Both the position numbers and the translations under genes were made by a program. A stretch of DNA of 64,000 nucleotides from Scilla litardierei (lineage: Eukaryota > Streptophyta > Magnoliopsida > Asparagales > Asparagaceae). Numbering within the stretch: the first letter of the stretch is position 1; every line of letters starts with the position of its first letter. The stretch is taken from NCBI GenBank assembly GCA_030789695.1, contig CM061142.1, forward strand, positions 604,323,659 through 604,387,658, written 5' to 3'. Shown here piece after piece: positions 35,088 to 46,895 of this stretch. The notes below the pieces were generated by a model. It was given only the letters and a program-made list of their open reading frames with translations, had not been told where the DNA came from and ran no database searches.

Positions 35088-37445
35088 TGTAGGAAGATGT
35101 ATGCCCTTGAGGCATTTATCCTGAGTTCAACATCTTGTTCTAATGATGATACGGTACAAATTGTCCTAGTATAAATTCCAGTTATTATATACTTAGATAA
35201 TTTTCTTAGACTTAAAGTGAGATCATTACGTATCTAGATGAAGTTCTAGATTGTAGTAAGTAATTGACCGATAAGAACTTGAGTCTTAAACAGTTCGTTG
35301 TCATAGATGTGTCGAGAATAGGATATCGGCACATCGGATAGACTACTGTGTCTTTGTCTTACCTTAAGGGTAATGATGATCTCATAGTCAGTCGGCCTGG
35401 CGAAGTCGGAGACAAGGCACATGTGCTCATTGGAGAATGAGTTCACTGAACGACCAACTTAGAGTTATTAAATGGTTAATCTTTAACTAAACCGTCAATA
35501 ATAACTCTATAGTGATGATAGGCAAGCTGGTCCTTAAGACCTGAAGTCGTTTGTAACAAACCAGTTCGTGAATCGTGCCACTTTGATCTATGACCTAACT
35601 TCGAGGCTAGGCCTGTTGAAAAGTCTTAGCTTGGGTGACACCTGAAGCATATAAGGTAAGTAAACGACTAAGATGAGATTCGTCTCTTCCGTTAAAGGGG
35701 AGTTAGTGTCACAGGCTCAGTACGATCTTTGTGTTAATCCTCGGTAGGGGTACGTTGTAGGATGTACAACGTGTATATAACAAAGACCGATGTATACTGA
35801 ACAATGCTGGCCAGTAGGATTGACGGTTTACCATACCCTAGGCCATGCAGTGTCATCGTCATGACGAAGGGACTAAAACCGCTGTATTCATCGCTGACAC
35901 AGTCAGAGTGATCCCGACGACACTTTTGTCGATGGGTCAATCACGTAAGTATGATGCTGAAATAGGGACAATACCTGTTGCTCGTGGTTACTGTCGTCTA
36001 GGGATTTCGAGTCCCAACCTGTAGTAGGGTCAGGCTGTAGGGTCTCACACCGAGTAGTATTTACGTCTTAGTAATAGGAAGTACGATAAGAGGAATGCAT
36101 TCGATGCAATGGAATAATTAAGCTTACAAATGGGTTGTGAGCATACAGTTAAAGAGTTTAGCATTTGGGATTGAAGAGGACTTCCGGAGGAATCCACAGG
36201 AAGAAACTGCGTTGGAATCGGAGCTCAAACGAGCCCAGAAACACGAAAACAGCACAGAAGTGCCAAAGTGGGTCAGACCCACTCTGGGGAGGCCAAACCC
36301 ACAAAAAGGGGGGCGAGTGCACCTGCTTCCGAAGCAGGGCCCACCCGCTTCAGAAGTGGGTGCACCTGTGCGGCCAGCGGGGCCAGCCCGCTTGGTGGGT
36401 TGGCCCGCCCGCTTGGCCCAGCGGGCGCCGGCCCGTTGAGTGGGACAAGCGCCTGCTGTGGGCATAGCGGGCCTGCCCGATGCGCCCCATTGCAGGTGCC
36501 CGCTACGCCCCATTGCAGGTGCCTGCCCGCAAAGAGTGCGGGCATGCCCGCATGACTTAGCGGGCGTGCCCGCGACTTAAGTGCTGATTTTTTTAGGGTT
36601 TTTGAAACCCCTTTGTGACGGCTACAAGCTACGACTTTTGCCCAACTTTAGCAATTGTTTGAGGGGTCAAACGAAGTTGGAATTCGTTGCCGTCTGTTCC
36701 TACGCGTTCACCATTCGAAGCAATTCAAAATGATAACTTGTATCGTATCTGAGGCTCAATAGTGAGTGAGGTTTAATTGGTTGAAGTTAAGCCTTTAAGA
36801 AAGGCTTACTAACTTAAATAAATTCCTCTTTGATTATTTAGACCCACATTGTTTGTTCGACGAGCAAAGGGTCTAGCTCCCTATATAAATAGGGGTGGAC
36901 ACCAAAGAGAAATTTTGTACCAAGTCTTCGATTCGAGAAGCTCCTGATTTTTGAGCACGCTCGATTGACGACTTAATTATTTCTCCTCTTTCTTCCTATC
37001 CTCCAATCGAGTCCTAGCAAGATGGCGAGGAATTTTGGATTAGATCCAGAAGTCTCTGATGTGGATCTTCTCAAGTGAAAATTTCTTCGGCAAGTGATCG
37101 ACTCGCTTCGGGGTGATCGAATCGAAGGCACAATGCGGCTCAGCTTCGAGGAGCGAAAGAAGGTGGTCCGGTACATTTTGCCTGCTCCAAGGCCAAGATT
37201 CCGGGTATGTCATTTAGTAGCTTTCTAGTGTAATTTTAATAATGTCGCAGTAGTATAGATCCTTCTTGGGGTGGTCAGATCCACCCCAAGTCGGCATATA
37301 TCTTGGCTAGGTTCGGGCTCACCTTATGGCCTTAGCTAAAATGTTTAGCTATATGTTTTTTTGCTATGATTTTTAATCCCTCTGTTGTCCGTCCAACGTA
37401 GTATGGGTACAGATCTGAGCCCTAAGGGTCCGCCAAAACCCTTCA
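35088..37445 (+). repeat. Element C 3' LTR
   Basis: It is 2358 bp, starts TGTAGGAAGATG, ends CCCTTCA and aligns with the split 5' LTR. Its GC-rich hairpin part is 36299-36570. Confidence 0.93.
36882..36890 (+). promoter_or_regulatory. TATA box of element C 3' LTR
   Basis: tatataaat at the position matching 30761 in the 5' LTR. Confidence 0.55.
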
Positions 37446-37450
37446 AAAAC
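37446..37450. repeat. Target site duplication of element C, right copy
   Basis: aaaac, matching 15340-15344. Joining across it restores the element B LTR end as seen at 10262-10277. Confidence 0.93.
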
Positions 37451-37461
37451 AGGCCGTTACA
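37451..37461 (-). repeat. Element B LTR2, terminal part
   Basis: The last 11 bases of LTR2, ending GCCGTTACA, after element C. Confidence 0.9.
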
Positions 37462-37899
37462 TCCTACCCCCATTATTAGAATTCCGTCCTCGAAATTCAG
37501 TAAAGCTAATGGGAAGTTGTAATGACCGCAAGAATCAAAATGAAACAAATGACTGGGAGGTTTCAGGAAATGAAATATGATGACATGGTCGCTTTGGGGG
37601 AACAAGTGAATCAATCAATAAGGATTAGGATGTAACGATGTAGACATGACAAGGCGATTTTAGGGTCCACTACGAGGTATTTCTATGGTTATCAACATAG
37701 TAATATAAGGTCTAAGATGGCTACAAAATCAAGGCGAACTTATCGGGTCAAAAATAAATCCTACGACTATGATATTCTAAGGAACAAGACTGGGATAGAG
37801 TTCAAGGAAAGGATGTTCTTGAGAATCGAGATTGTATTCTTATCGATGTTGTTTTAGAGTATTTTGCACGTATGACCTGCATGGGCCACCACTAAAACC
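37462..37899 (-). other. Element B internal region 2
   Basis: It is 438 bp and similar to 10278-10722, with the same purine tract and TGGTGGCCCATGC block. No coding domain is visible. Confidence 0.8.
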
Positions 37900-40360
37900 T
37901 GTCACGCCCCGCTTTCCATTATACTTGGGGGCGAGGACGCGAGCGGGTCTGCATGTGCTTAAAACAAGAAGTATGTACGTTTTCTTTTCTTCATCCTTGG
38001 TTTAAGCACAATAAGCGTCTGTGACAACAACTTGCAGATTCTTGCATGCAAACTCAAACAACACAGATAAATATGTTAGTACAATCTCAAGTCCCAAGGA
38101 GTTACAACAATGAAAGGAATGGACAGGGAGCGGGTCATAAGCCCATGCAATTATTGGAGGCAATAACAAGTACAAAGATGCTGCGGAGGCATGCTTGCTC
38201 CACGTCGGGTGATCTCAGCGTCTGGGCACTCCTAATCAACCTGCTCAGCCTCTCAGCTTACTCCTCTGCTAACCTGCCTAACATGTGGCGTATATTTCAC
38301 AAGAAGAAACAAGGAAATAAACTTCAGCGAGGGTCGCTCGGCAAGATTTATAATATTAAGAAGTTGACACTCAGCAAGGTTTTCAAAATCGTTAACATGG
38401 CAAGGTGAATGACATAAAATGATATCAATAACTAAAGCATGGCAGCGTAAGCAACGTGTGGGTATAGCAAAGGTGGTATATAGAGTAGTAAGCATAACAA
38501 TTGTAGTGTGCAAAATAATTAGCATGGAAAATGTAGTGTGCAAAGTAATAGCATGGCAAGTGTAGTGTGTAAAGCAGTAGCAAGGCAAGTGTAGTGTGTA
38601 AAGTAACAAACATGGCATGTGTAGTGTGGAAAACAGTGGCATGGCAAGAGTAGTGTGTAAAGTAACAAACATGGCAAGTGTAGGGTGCAAATCAGTGGCA
38701 TGGCAAGAATAGTGTGCAAAGTAATAGCATGGCAAGTGTAGTGTGTAAAGCAAAGTAATGGCATGCAAGATTAGATGGCAAGTGTAGTGTGTAAAGTAAC
38801 AAACATGGCATGTGTAGTGTGCAAAGCAGTGGCATGGCAAGAGTAGTGTGTAAAGAACAAACATGGCATGTGTAGTGTGCAAAGCAGTGGCATGGCAAGA
38901 GTAGTGTGCAAAGTAATAGCATGGCAAGTGTAGTGTGTAAAGTAACAAACATGGCATGTGTAGTGTGCAAAGCAGTGGCATGGCAAGAATTGTGTGTAAA
39001 GCAGTCGTATGGCAAGTGTAATGTGTAAAGTAGTAGCATGGCAAACGAAGTGTATAAAGTAGTAGCAATTCTTAATAGTAACAACAAGAGTAAAAGAGTG
39101 TGTCAATCAATCAGGTGTGCCTAGTGACAAGCCCAATGTCTGAGGAGGAAGCGTCTAGCATTACACCCAAGCCAACGGGAGCTACCTATGGCTCTCTACT
39201 CATCGACTCGGCCAGGAATCGGTCGAATTCACCAATAGAATGTAATCTAGCATTCCGGCCTCTACTACATTTGACTACCCCACCCAAGTGTTGTGTTGGA
39301 ACACGCACCAACCTAATCAATTACATGAGTTCACGAATGCTAAACCGTCATATACTGGAACACGAGCCAAACTAGTCATCATGTGACCCTATTGGAACAC
39401 GAGCCAGCCTAGTCACATATGACCGACGGGAGTAGCCAAAACAAATACACGAATTCCCGATTTCAAGGTGCTCCATCAATATCCATTCACTCAAGTGTGT
39501 ACAAGCAGGTTAAATTATCAGCATAGTAGGCGGTATGATATGAAACAATTCTGGGTTTAACAATTCGTTGTATCAATGTTTTAAAACAAGGAAAATGTAC
39601 ACTTGCCTGAGCAATGCAGCTTTGGGTGTCGACATGATCATGATGATGGGTGTATTATATCTGCGTGGTTGGATTCATAATATTAAATCAAAGAACAATA
39701 TTAAGCTTACTTATAATACTGCTTACCTAATATTAGTTTTTGATAATACATATATATATACACTTACATATATACTTATAGCTTACTGAAAATAATAAAT
39801 ATTAAGTTGGCTTTTGAAATCACATATTGTTTATATATATATCAATACTAACATATCAAATTGTAAAATAAGTTGTACTAACTTAACATAAGACTGATTC
39901 TTTATATAACTTAGAATACTATATAATAAGGTTATAACTTAAACTAAAACTATATAACTTAAAATAATTAATTCAAACTAACCACATTATAATAATAATA
40001 AAACTAACTATTATAATAAACTAACTACATTGTAATAATAATAAAACTAACTATAATAATATTAACTTATAACTCTCTCTCCCCCCTGTCTTCATCTCAC
40101 TTCTTTTCTTCTTGATGCAGAGGGGGCTTCAAGGGCTCGGATGGTGCTGCTCGGAGATGGGGACTCCGGTGAGCTTGGGCTGAGCGGGTCGGATCCGTCC
40201 GGGGCGGCAGCATAGACTGATGGTGGAGTGGTGGCTGCGGTGTGGCTGCGGGATCAGACATGGGGCTGCTGGAGTTGAGGCTGAGGTCAAGCAGAGGCGC
40301 GTGCGGGAGGTGAGGTCAGAAGCGAAGTGGAGGGCTGACGGCAAGGTCAGGTTCGGCGCC
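37900..40360 (-). repeat. Element B LTR3, interrupted by element H
   Basis: It starts TGTCACGCCCCGC and aligns with 10723 to about 13312, where element H begins. The rest should lie beyond the window. Confidence 0.85.
38400..39070 (-). repeat. 29-bp tandem repeat array in element B LTR3
   Basis: The same unit as at 11225-11935 with a different copy order. It again stays open in all minus frames, the longest being 271 codons. Confidence 0.9.
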
Positions 40361-41354
40361 TAATCGCTCCCGGATATGCACCCGAAAAACAATTGTAGTT
40401 TTATCGCAAGTGCACGGTTAAGTGGTAAGCGAGTTATCGAACATAAGGAGGGACTAATGACTGTACTCTATCTTAATCACTAAGCTATTGGTGGAAAGAC
40501 GATTTTAGAATGTAGGTGTCACAATCGCTCAATTATCAATTTAATTCAATATTATAAAAATGTCTAGGGCTAGGGAATCCCTACTAAGGATCGTCATGCA
40601 TCTCTATGAATCGCGAATCTCTATGTTGCAAGACTTGAATTGAGGTGAACTAGTCGTAACTGAATAGAGAACCAAGCTCACGCTCTCACGCTATTACAGG
40701 TCTATAGCAACCTAGATCAGAGCCCACTCTTGTGCAAACCCTAATCTAAGCCACTAGCATTAAGATCGACATCATCATCCAATCGCACCTCGAGCCCACT
40801 CTTGTGCAAACTCGAGTTATGATCTAGATTGTGATAGCTCGTATTTGTCCAATCTCTTGCAAACAAATATGGGTATGGATTTTGAATAAAAATGCTAGCT
40901 TTGGTCCAATCTCTTGCAAACCAAACCTAGTGAATCTCGATTATAAATCTAGATCGAATATCTAGGCCTTTCCATTGATCAGAGCCCAATCTCTTGCAAA
41001 CTCCAGATCAATGGAAATTCCTAGCTATCCGTAATAAATCAATCACAATCTAGCCTTCTAGCAATTCTAGTAACACAGAAATTCATTCATCACAAATCTG
41101 AAATTAGATCCATAGGGTTCATCCCTTTGCCCTAGAACAACGGATCTACTCACAATTCATCGAAGCAATGGCAAAATCAAAAATAGAAAACATATCGCAA
41201 TTTAGATCTAGGAGGAAACAATTCATAAAGTGCAAATATTTAAAAGAAATAGACAAACCAGATCTGAGTTCTTTAATCTCTAAAGCTGAATTACAATATG
41301 AATTAAGCTAAAATCTATTCTCTGGTCTCTCCCTAAGCTGGGATAAAAACTGGG

Positions 41355-41362
41355 CTTAAATA
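41355..41362 (-). promoter_or_regulatory. TATA box of element H LTR
   Basis: The minus strand reads TATTTAAG just downstream of the palindrome array, as in element G. Confidence 0.55.
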
Positions 41363-41447
41363 CATGCCCAAATCATCAAAATAAACCTGACAGAATTGCC
41401 CTTGCGCAGCCCAAAACCCTAGTTTCCAACCCAGGCCGGCGGTGCTA

Positions 41448-41810
41448 CTCGACCGAGTGGAAATCACACTCGGTCGAGTGCCAGATCCGAATAAAAACAG
41501 AGAAGTTAGAGGGTTTGGGCACTCTGGCACTCTGCGTCACTCGGTCGAGTAGGGTTCATTACTCGGCCGAGTGGACTTCCTACTCAGTCGAGTAGGGTCT
41601 TCTGATGTACTCCCAAAATTCCAGGGAGTCTGCTTCGATTTCCTTCAGAAAATGTGACCTCACTCGGGCGAGTGGACTTCTCTACTCGGCCGAGTGGAAT
41701 TCACCACTTGGGTGAGTACATTGCGGCACAAGGTGTCTTCATATCAGTCGTACTCGACCGAGTACACTTCTTCACTCGGGCGAGTGGGCTGGGTTACTCG
41801 GCTGAGTGGC
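41448..41810. repeat. Array of CACTCGGCCGAGTG palindromes in element H LTR
   Basis: Eleven exact or near copies at 13-80 bp spacing. The two half-sites CACTCGG and CCGAGTG are conserved and the centre varies (GGCC, GGTC, GACC, GGGC). Confidence 0.92.
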
Positions 41811-42112
41811 CTGTTTCTGGAAGCAACTCTTCTCTTCCTCGCCTCTTCGTCGATTCTATCGATCTCCTTCTTCTCCCGCTCAGCATTCAGCTCTGTTAGC
41901 TCCTTGATAGGGCCATGGGCGACTCTCCGGTACGCGTGCAAGTCCCTTACGCTCATTTTTGCTCCCGATTGCTTCATATTTCCTGAAATCCGACAAAACT
42001 AGAAATAGTGAAAAGTAAAGAAATATCGTCGAATAATCATGAAAAGTGCGATATGAGCAATCAAAATGGCTTGCAAACATGGAGAAAAAAGGTGTAAAAT
42101 ATGGTCCGATCA

Positions 42113-42127
42113 AAATCCTCCAAGCTT
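42113..42127 (-). other. Polypurine tract of element H
   Basis: The minus strand reads AAGCTTGGAGGATTT before the LTR. Similar motifs lie at about 42634-42647, 43716-43726 and 60601-60612. Confidence 0.7.
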
Positions 42128-42844
42128 GCCTCTTACTCATCCTCGAGGAAGATGAGTAAAAGGGCGAACCTGGTGGACAAAAATAAGGAAAATGAAAAAG
42201 AAAGAGAGAAAAGAAAAGGAGGAGGGAGGTACTAGATCATCCTCTCAAAACATGGAGTTGCTTACTCAAATAGAGCGATGAATTAATCATGCTAAAGATT
42301 TTTACCTCGATATCACATCATATATGGGTGCATTCGATATAGAAACCAAGAATGTCAAAACGATACGAAATATGAAATCATTCTAGAATTAGCATCGTCT
42401 AAGGTATTTAAAATGATATACGTAATCATAGATTGCACACTTTTCAATTGATCGCTTTCTGCTTGGAGTATAAGAGTTGTCACACATTATAAAGCAATAA
42501 GAATAGAAAGAGATGGTATTCATGAAATGCATGCCAAATTTTCAATTCATAGACTTCGTTATAGTCTAAGTAATCTCCCTAAATATCAAAAATAAGTGGT
42601 CTCTCTCTCTCTCTCTCTCACATCTTTGGATCCCCTCCCCCAAGCTTATCTATAAGCGTGGGGCATCAAATAGAACAATACGGCTTTTTCCTATTTTTTG
42701 AAGCTCCAAGGAAAATAAAAGAAGAAAGAAAGAAACAAAGAAAGAAATGGGATCGTGTATGTACATATGATTCCTTTTTGTTTTGCTTTTCTCCTTTTTT
42801 TTCTTTTTTTAATAGTGTAATATACAAAATAACGATCCCAAATC

Positions 42845-42911
<67 letters not shown>

Positions 42912-42924
42912 TATATATATATAT

Positions 42925-42958
<34 letters not shown>

Positions 42959-44082
42959 CTTTTTTTATTTTGGGAGGAGCTTATTCTTTTTGGCATGGGG
43001 AAGATGCAAGTATATGATTCACTAGGGAGAGATTCACCAATGACTATAAGTAAGGAACTGATGATCAAGGTATGTGGAGAAAGAAATATTATGCTTGGTT
43101 CACTCTTTTGTATGTGCACGATAACTTTCAGCAGGGTAATGTAATCTACTCAGTTTGATTTTAGAAAGTAAAGTAATCTAATCATATCAGCAAGGCATAC
43201 GTTCAATTAACCTGGGAGTTGAGCATACAATTTCATGCAAATAGAAGCGACAATAGATAACAAAGCAGTACTCCAAGATTAGGCAATCAATGCGTGAAGC
43301 TTGGTGTGTTTTCTATGAAAAGTATACAATATAAATTTTCAGACTCAGCTAATGCTAGAATTTCATTTACAATCATATAATAGAAATGGAGGTTCCAATT
43401 CTCAAATGCATATCGATGTATAGCTTATGATATCTGAAATAAAAATAATGGTATGGCAAGAGAATACGCATATAAGAGCGAGCTAACTCCAAGTCATCGT
43501 CATCATAGAGAATTCACTTCTAGCAAAAAGGATAAAATAAATAAAGAAAAAGGGGAAATAGAGACTAACTATACAAATGCAACGCACGCAGAAAGTAGGA
43601 AAATGCGATGTATGAGAAAAAAAAATGAAAAAGTGAGTAAAAATAAGTGAAAAATAAAGAAAGGTGGAGAAATATAGATAAAATGGAGAAAATAAAAAGT
43701 GCGTGAGTGCACTCACTCCCCCAAGCTAAACTGCACAGTGTCCTCACTGTGCTAAGTGTGGCACAAGGACATATATAATAGGGGCGGGTGGGTGCGGATG
43801 CATGCATGATAAAAAGGAAAAATAAAAGAAAATGGAATGGATATGCATATGATAAGTGCAGCATGCAAATGATGGATGTGGTGGGCACGCAGATAATGGG
43901 AGAAAAATAGTAAGGCCCAGATATACCACCTCTCCCCCAAACGGATATATACATAGCCCTGCAAAAAGTGATCAAAATATATGGGCAAAGAAAGTGGCGG
44001 CAAAATCATGAGGCGAGAGGGGGTGCAAAATTAGCAGCAAAAGTATCAACCAAAACATCGGGAAAAAATATCAGAGGCATCA
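42128..44082 (-). other. Element H 3' non-coding tail
   Basis: It aligns in inverted orientation with about 52615-54450 of element G. No ORF of note; the Phe/Tyr-rich ORFs come from T-rich sequence. Confidence 0.75.
42845..42955. repeat. (GA)n(TA)n microsatellite
   Basis: About 65 bp of GA followed by about 45 bp of TA inside the tail of element H. It is not present in element G. Confidence 0.95.
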
Positions 44083-44950
44083 AGTGTGTGCATAAGCTGG
44101 TGGTGGGGCGTCAGCACCTCCCTGTGGTGGGGAAGGTGGTGGCGGTGGTGCAGGCTGCTGAGGGAAGAGACGGGGTGCTGGTGGTGGGGGCTGTGGCAGG
44201 CGTGTAAGGATCTGGTTCAGCGTGACCTGAATACCAGGCAAAAGGGTGACGCATGCCTGCACAGAGCTAACGGTGGTGGCGAGAGCCCGAAAATCTGCCC
44301 TGAGCCCACTCACGGCCCCCTCGACAGCACAGAGATGCTGAACAAGGGCGTCGGGGCGGGGGCAGAGGGTCGCATAGGAGGAGGACGGGGCTGATGCACA
44401 CGGCCACCATAAACGAGCGGGGCCACAAGTGGGTGTGGGTGAGGTGCGGTGCTTGCTAATAGACGCTCAGCCTCTGTGGGAGGCAGAGACGCAGGAAAGC
44501 TCCCAAGAGTGTGAGCAGCGGCAGAAGAGGATGATGCAATGACAGAGGATGAGACAGGTAGAGATATCGTAGACACAGAAGTAGGGAGACGTCACCATGC
44601 TCTCGATGAAAATGGCGTCCGCGGAGACAGAAGGGTCTACGACCGGAGAGGTCATAAAAGCGACAGAAGATGACTCTCCCGGGATCGAGAAATCAGGTGA
44701 GGATAGGGTCTCAGCCGTCGGAGCTAGGGAAGGCTCGCCTCTCTCAAGTGAAGTGGGGGTGGTGCCCTCAGTGCTCATGCAGGAAATGGGATCAACACTC
44801 GACGACACAGAGGTGGTGATGGTGGTAGACACAGCAACAGTGCTCCCGACACTAGCAGAGGTGTGGATAGAGGTGTCGGGGGCAGGAAGCAGATTAGGTG
44901 CAGGCTGTGGGATAGGGATCTCTGGGGCAAGAGGGCCGAGAAGGGGCTCC
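44083..44950 (-). pseudogene. ATHILA-type ORF, C-terminal part (element H)
   Basis: It matches the C-terminal half of the element G ORF at 51750-52614. It has Ser/Thr/Pro-rich sequence with SPVVDPSVSADAIF, then a short helical block (DFRALATTVSSVQACVTLLPG, QVTLNQIL) and a proline-rich end (PPPPPSPPQGGADAPPP). Several frameshifts divide it. The N-terminal part is at 60263-60460, across element G. The family resembles the ATHILA ORF-1 proteins of plant Athila elements, whose function is not established. A short inverted segment separates this part from the N-terminal part. Confidence 0.75.
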
Positions 44951-45003
44951 TCCAGTTGGACGACAACGTGGGGTGGCGTGATTTTCTTTCGGTATCGGTG
45001 GAC
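44950..45003 (+). other. Inverted ORF fragment in element H, left part
   Basis: The plus strand here matches 51121-51174 of element G (GWRDFLSVS coding region) although element H runs on the minus strand. The fragment continues at 60223-60262 after element G, about 95 bp in all. Confidence 0.75.
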
Positions 45004-45307
45004 TGATCGCTCCTTATTTTACACCTTTTTTCTGCATGTTTGCATGTCATTTCGATCGCCCCTATTGCGTTTTTCACGATAATTCGACGATATCGCGTTG
45101 CTTTTTACTATTTCTTGTTTTTGTCGGATTTCAGGAAATATGGAGCGATCTGGAGCATAAACGAGATCAAGGGAATTTCACGCATGCTGGAGCATCGCCT
45201 ATGACCCTATCGAGGAGCTAGCAGCACTGGATGATGAGCGAAAGAAGAAGAAGTTCGATAGAATTGACGAGGAGGTGAGTAGGAGAAGATTGGACTCCAG
45301 AAACAGC

Positions 45308-45672
45308 CCACTCGGCCGAGCAGACAGCTCACTCGGCCAAGTGAAGGAACGTACTTGGCCGAGTACAATAGATACAGGATCACATGGAGTCAATGTCCAC
45401 TCGGGCGAGTGAAAGATCTCACTCGGCCGAGTGAAGAAGTCCACTCGACCGAGTACGACATGGTTTTCCTCCTGAGATCTCAGCCGACTCTCTGAAGTTT
45501 GAAGAAGATCAGCAGAAGACTCACTCGGCCGAGTGAGAAAGCCTACTCGACCGAGTAAAGAACTCCACTCGGCCGAGTGGAACAGAGCGACAGACCCCCA
45601 AAACCCCTAATATCTCTGTTTTTATTTGGGTTCGTCACTCGGCCGAGTGACATGTTCTACTCGGCCGAGTGG
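45308..45672. repeat. Array of CACTCGGCCGAGTG palindromes in element G LTR
   Basis: Eleven exact or near copies, the same number as in the LTR of element H. Confidence 0.92.
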
Positions 45673-45755
45673 CACAGTCTACCTGTATCACGAATTAGGG
45701 TTTTGGGCTGTACCAGGGGCAAATCTGTCAGCATTTTCTGGCTGACTTTGTCTTG

Positions 45756-45763
45756 TATTTAAG
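45756..45763 (+). promoter_or_regulatory. TATA box of element G LTR
   Basis: tatttaag about 85 bp after the last palindrome, matching element H. Confidence 0.55.
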
Positions 45764-46765
45764 CTAGCTATCTGCCTAGTTTTAGGGGGGACTTGAAAAT
45801 AGTTTTTGAGCATTATTCTAATTGAAATTCTCAGTAGGAGATTGAAGATTGGAGATTTGGTTTGTTCTTTCTATCAAAATTTTTAGTTTTTGTGAATTGT
45901 TTTCTCTCAACTATGAATTGCTATATGTTTTTATTTGTTATTTCTGTGATTGCCATGATTAATCGTGAGTAGTTCCGTTGTTCTAGGGCATGGGGATGAA
46001 CCCTGTGGATCCGATTTTAGAATTGTGATGAACGAATTGATTTGTTGCTAGGATTGATAGATGGTTGGGTTATGATTGATATATTACGGGTAGCTAGGAA
46101 TTTCCATCGATTGGGGTTTGCAAGAGAATGGATTTCAATCGATGAGAAGGCCTAGACATTCGATTTAGGTTTATAATCGAGATTCTCTAGACTTGGTTTG
46201 TAAGATATTGGACCAAAGCTAGAATTTTTATTATAAATCTATACTCATATTCGTTTGCAAGAGATTGGACTAATACGAACTATCATAACCTAGATCGTAA
46301 CTCGAGTTTGCACGAGAGTGGGCTTGAGGTGCGTTTGGACGATGATGTCGATCTTCATGCTAGCGGCTTAGGTTAGGGTTTGCACGAAAGTGGGCCCTAA
46401 TTTAGGTTGCTATAGACCGGCAATAGCGCGAGAGCGTGAGCTTGGTTCTCTATTCAGTTACGACTAGTTCACCTCAATTCAAGCCTTGCAACATTGAGAT
46501 TCACGATTTACAAAGATAAATAACGATCCGTAGTGGGGATTCCCTGGCTCTAGACGCTTTTATTATATAGAAATTCGAATTGTTAATTAAACGACCGTGA
46601 CAATATTCTCGAAACCATTCCATTCTACCACCAATAGCTAGGTGATTAAAATAGAGTACTGTCAATTGTCCTCCCTGTGTTCGGTACCCACTCGCCACTA
46701 CACCGTGTGCTTGTGGTAAGACTACAGTCGTTTTCCGGGTGTATATCCGAACGCGATCAAGTTTT

Positions 46766-46783
46766 TGGCGCCGTTGCCGGGGA
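46766..46783 (+). other. Primer binding site of element G, tRNA-Asp type
   Basis: TGGCGCCGTTGCCGGGGA starts six bases after the 5' LTR. This is the usual primer site of Athila elements. Confidence 0.92.
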
Positions 46784-46895
46784 GGCGACGGTATTTTATT
46801 TTCTTTACTTAGCTATTTATTTTTATTTTATTATCTTCACTCTTTTATTCCTTTATTGTGCTAACAATTCTATCTAGACTCTCTTTTTACTGTGC

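Larger units (their letters stand above)
15345..37445 (+). mobile_element. Element C: non-autonomous Ty1/copia with gag only
   Basis: LTRs start TGTAGGAAGATG and end CTTTCA or CCTTCA. The tRNA-iMet primer site and purine tract are clear, and the 5-bp target duplication aaaac is at 15340-15344 and 37446-37450. Without the nested element D it is about 8.6 kb. Only a broken gag is present; protease, integrase, RT and RNase H are missing, which fits the TR-GAG type of non-autonomous element. It sits in LTR2 of element B. Confidence 0.92.
9940..40360 (-). mobile_element. Element B complex: LTR-int-LTR-int-LTR, non-autonomous Ty3/gypsy
   Basis: Three LTR copies alternate with two short internal regions. 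LTR1 is 9940-10277 (fragment). Int1 is 10278-10722. LTR2 is 10723-15344 plus 37451-37461. Int2 is 37462-37899. LTR3 is 37900-40360 (partial). Element C interrupts LTR2 and element H interrupts LTR3. The full LTR is about 4.63 kb and the internal regions are under 0.45 kb with no retroviral domain. Junction sequences resemble those of element A, which points to trans-mobilisation. Insertion dates of the two units are unknown; the internal copies differ by several percent by eye. Confidence 0.85.
40361..42112 (-). repeat. Element H 3' LTR
   Basis: It is about 1.75 kb and aligns in inverted orientation with 45004-46759. On the plus strand it starts taatcgctcccgg, where tgatcg is expected, and ends tccgatca. 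Confidence 0.87.
45004..46759 (+). repeat. Element G 5' LTR
   Basis: It is 1756 bp, starts TGATCGCTCC and ends ACGCGATCA. It holds the palindrome array and a TATA box. Confidence 0.92.
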
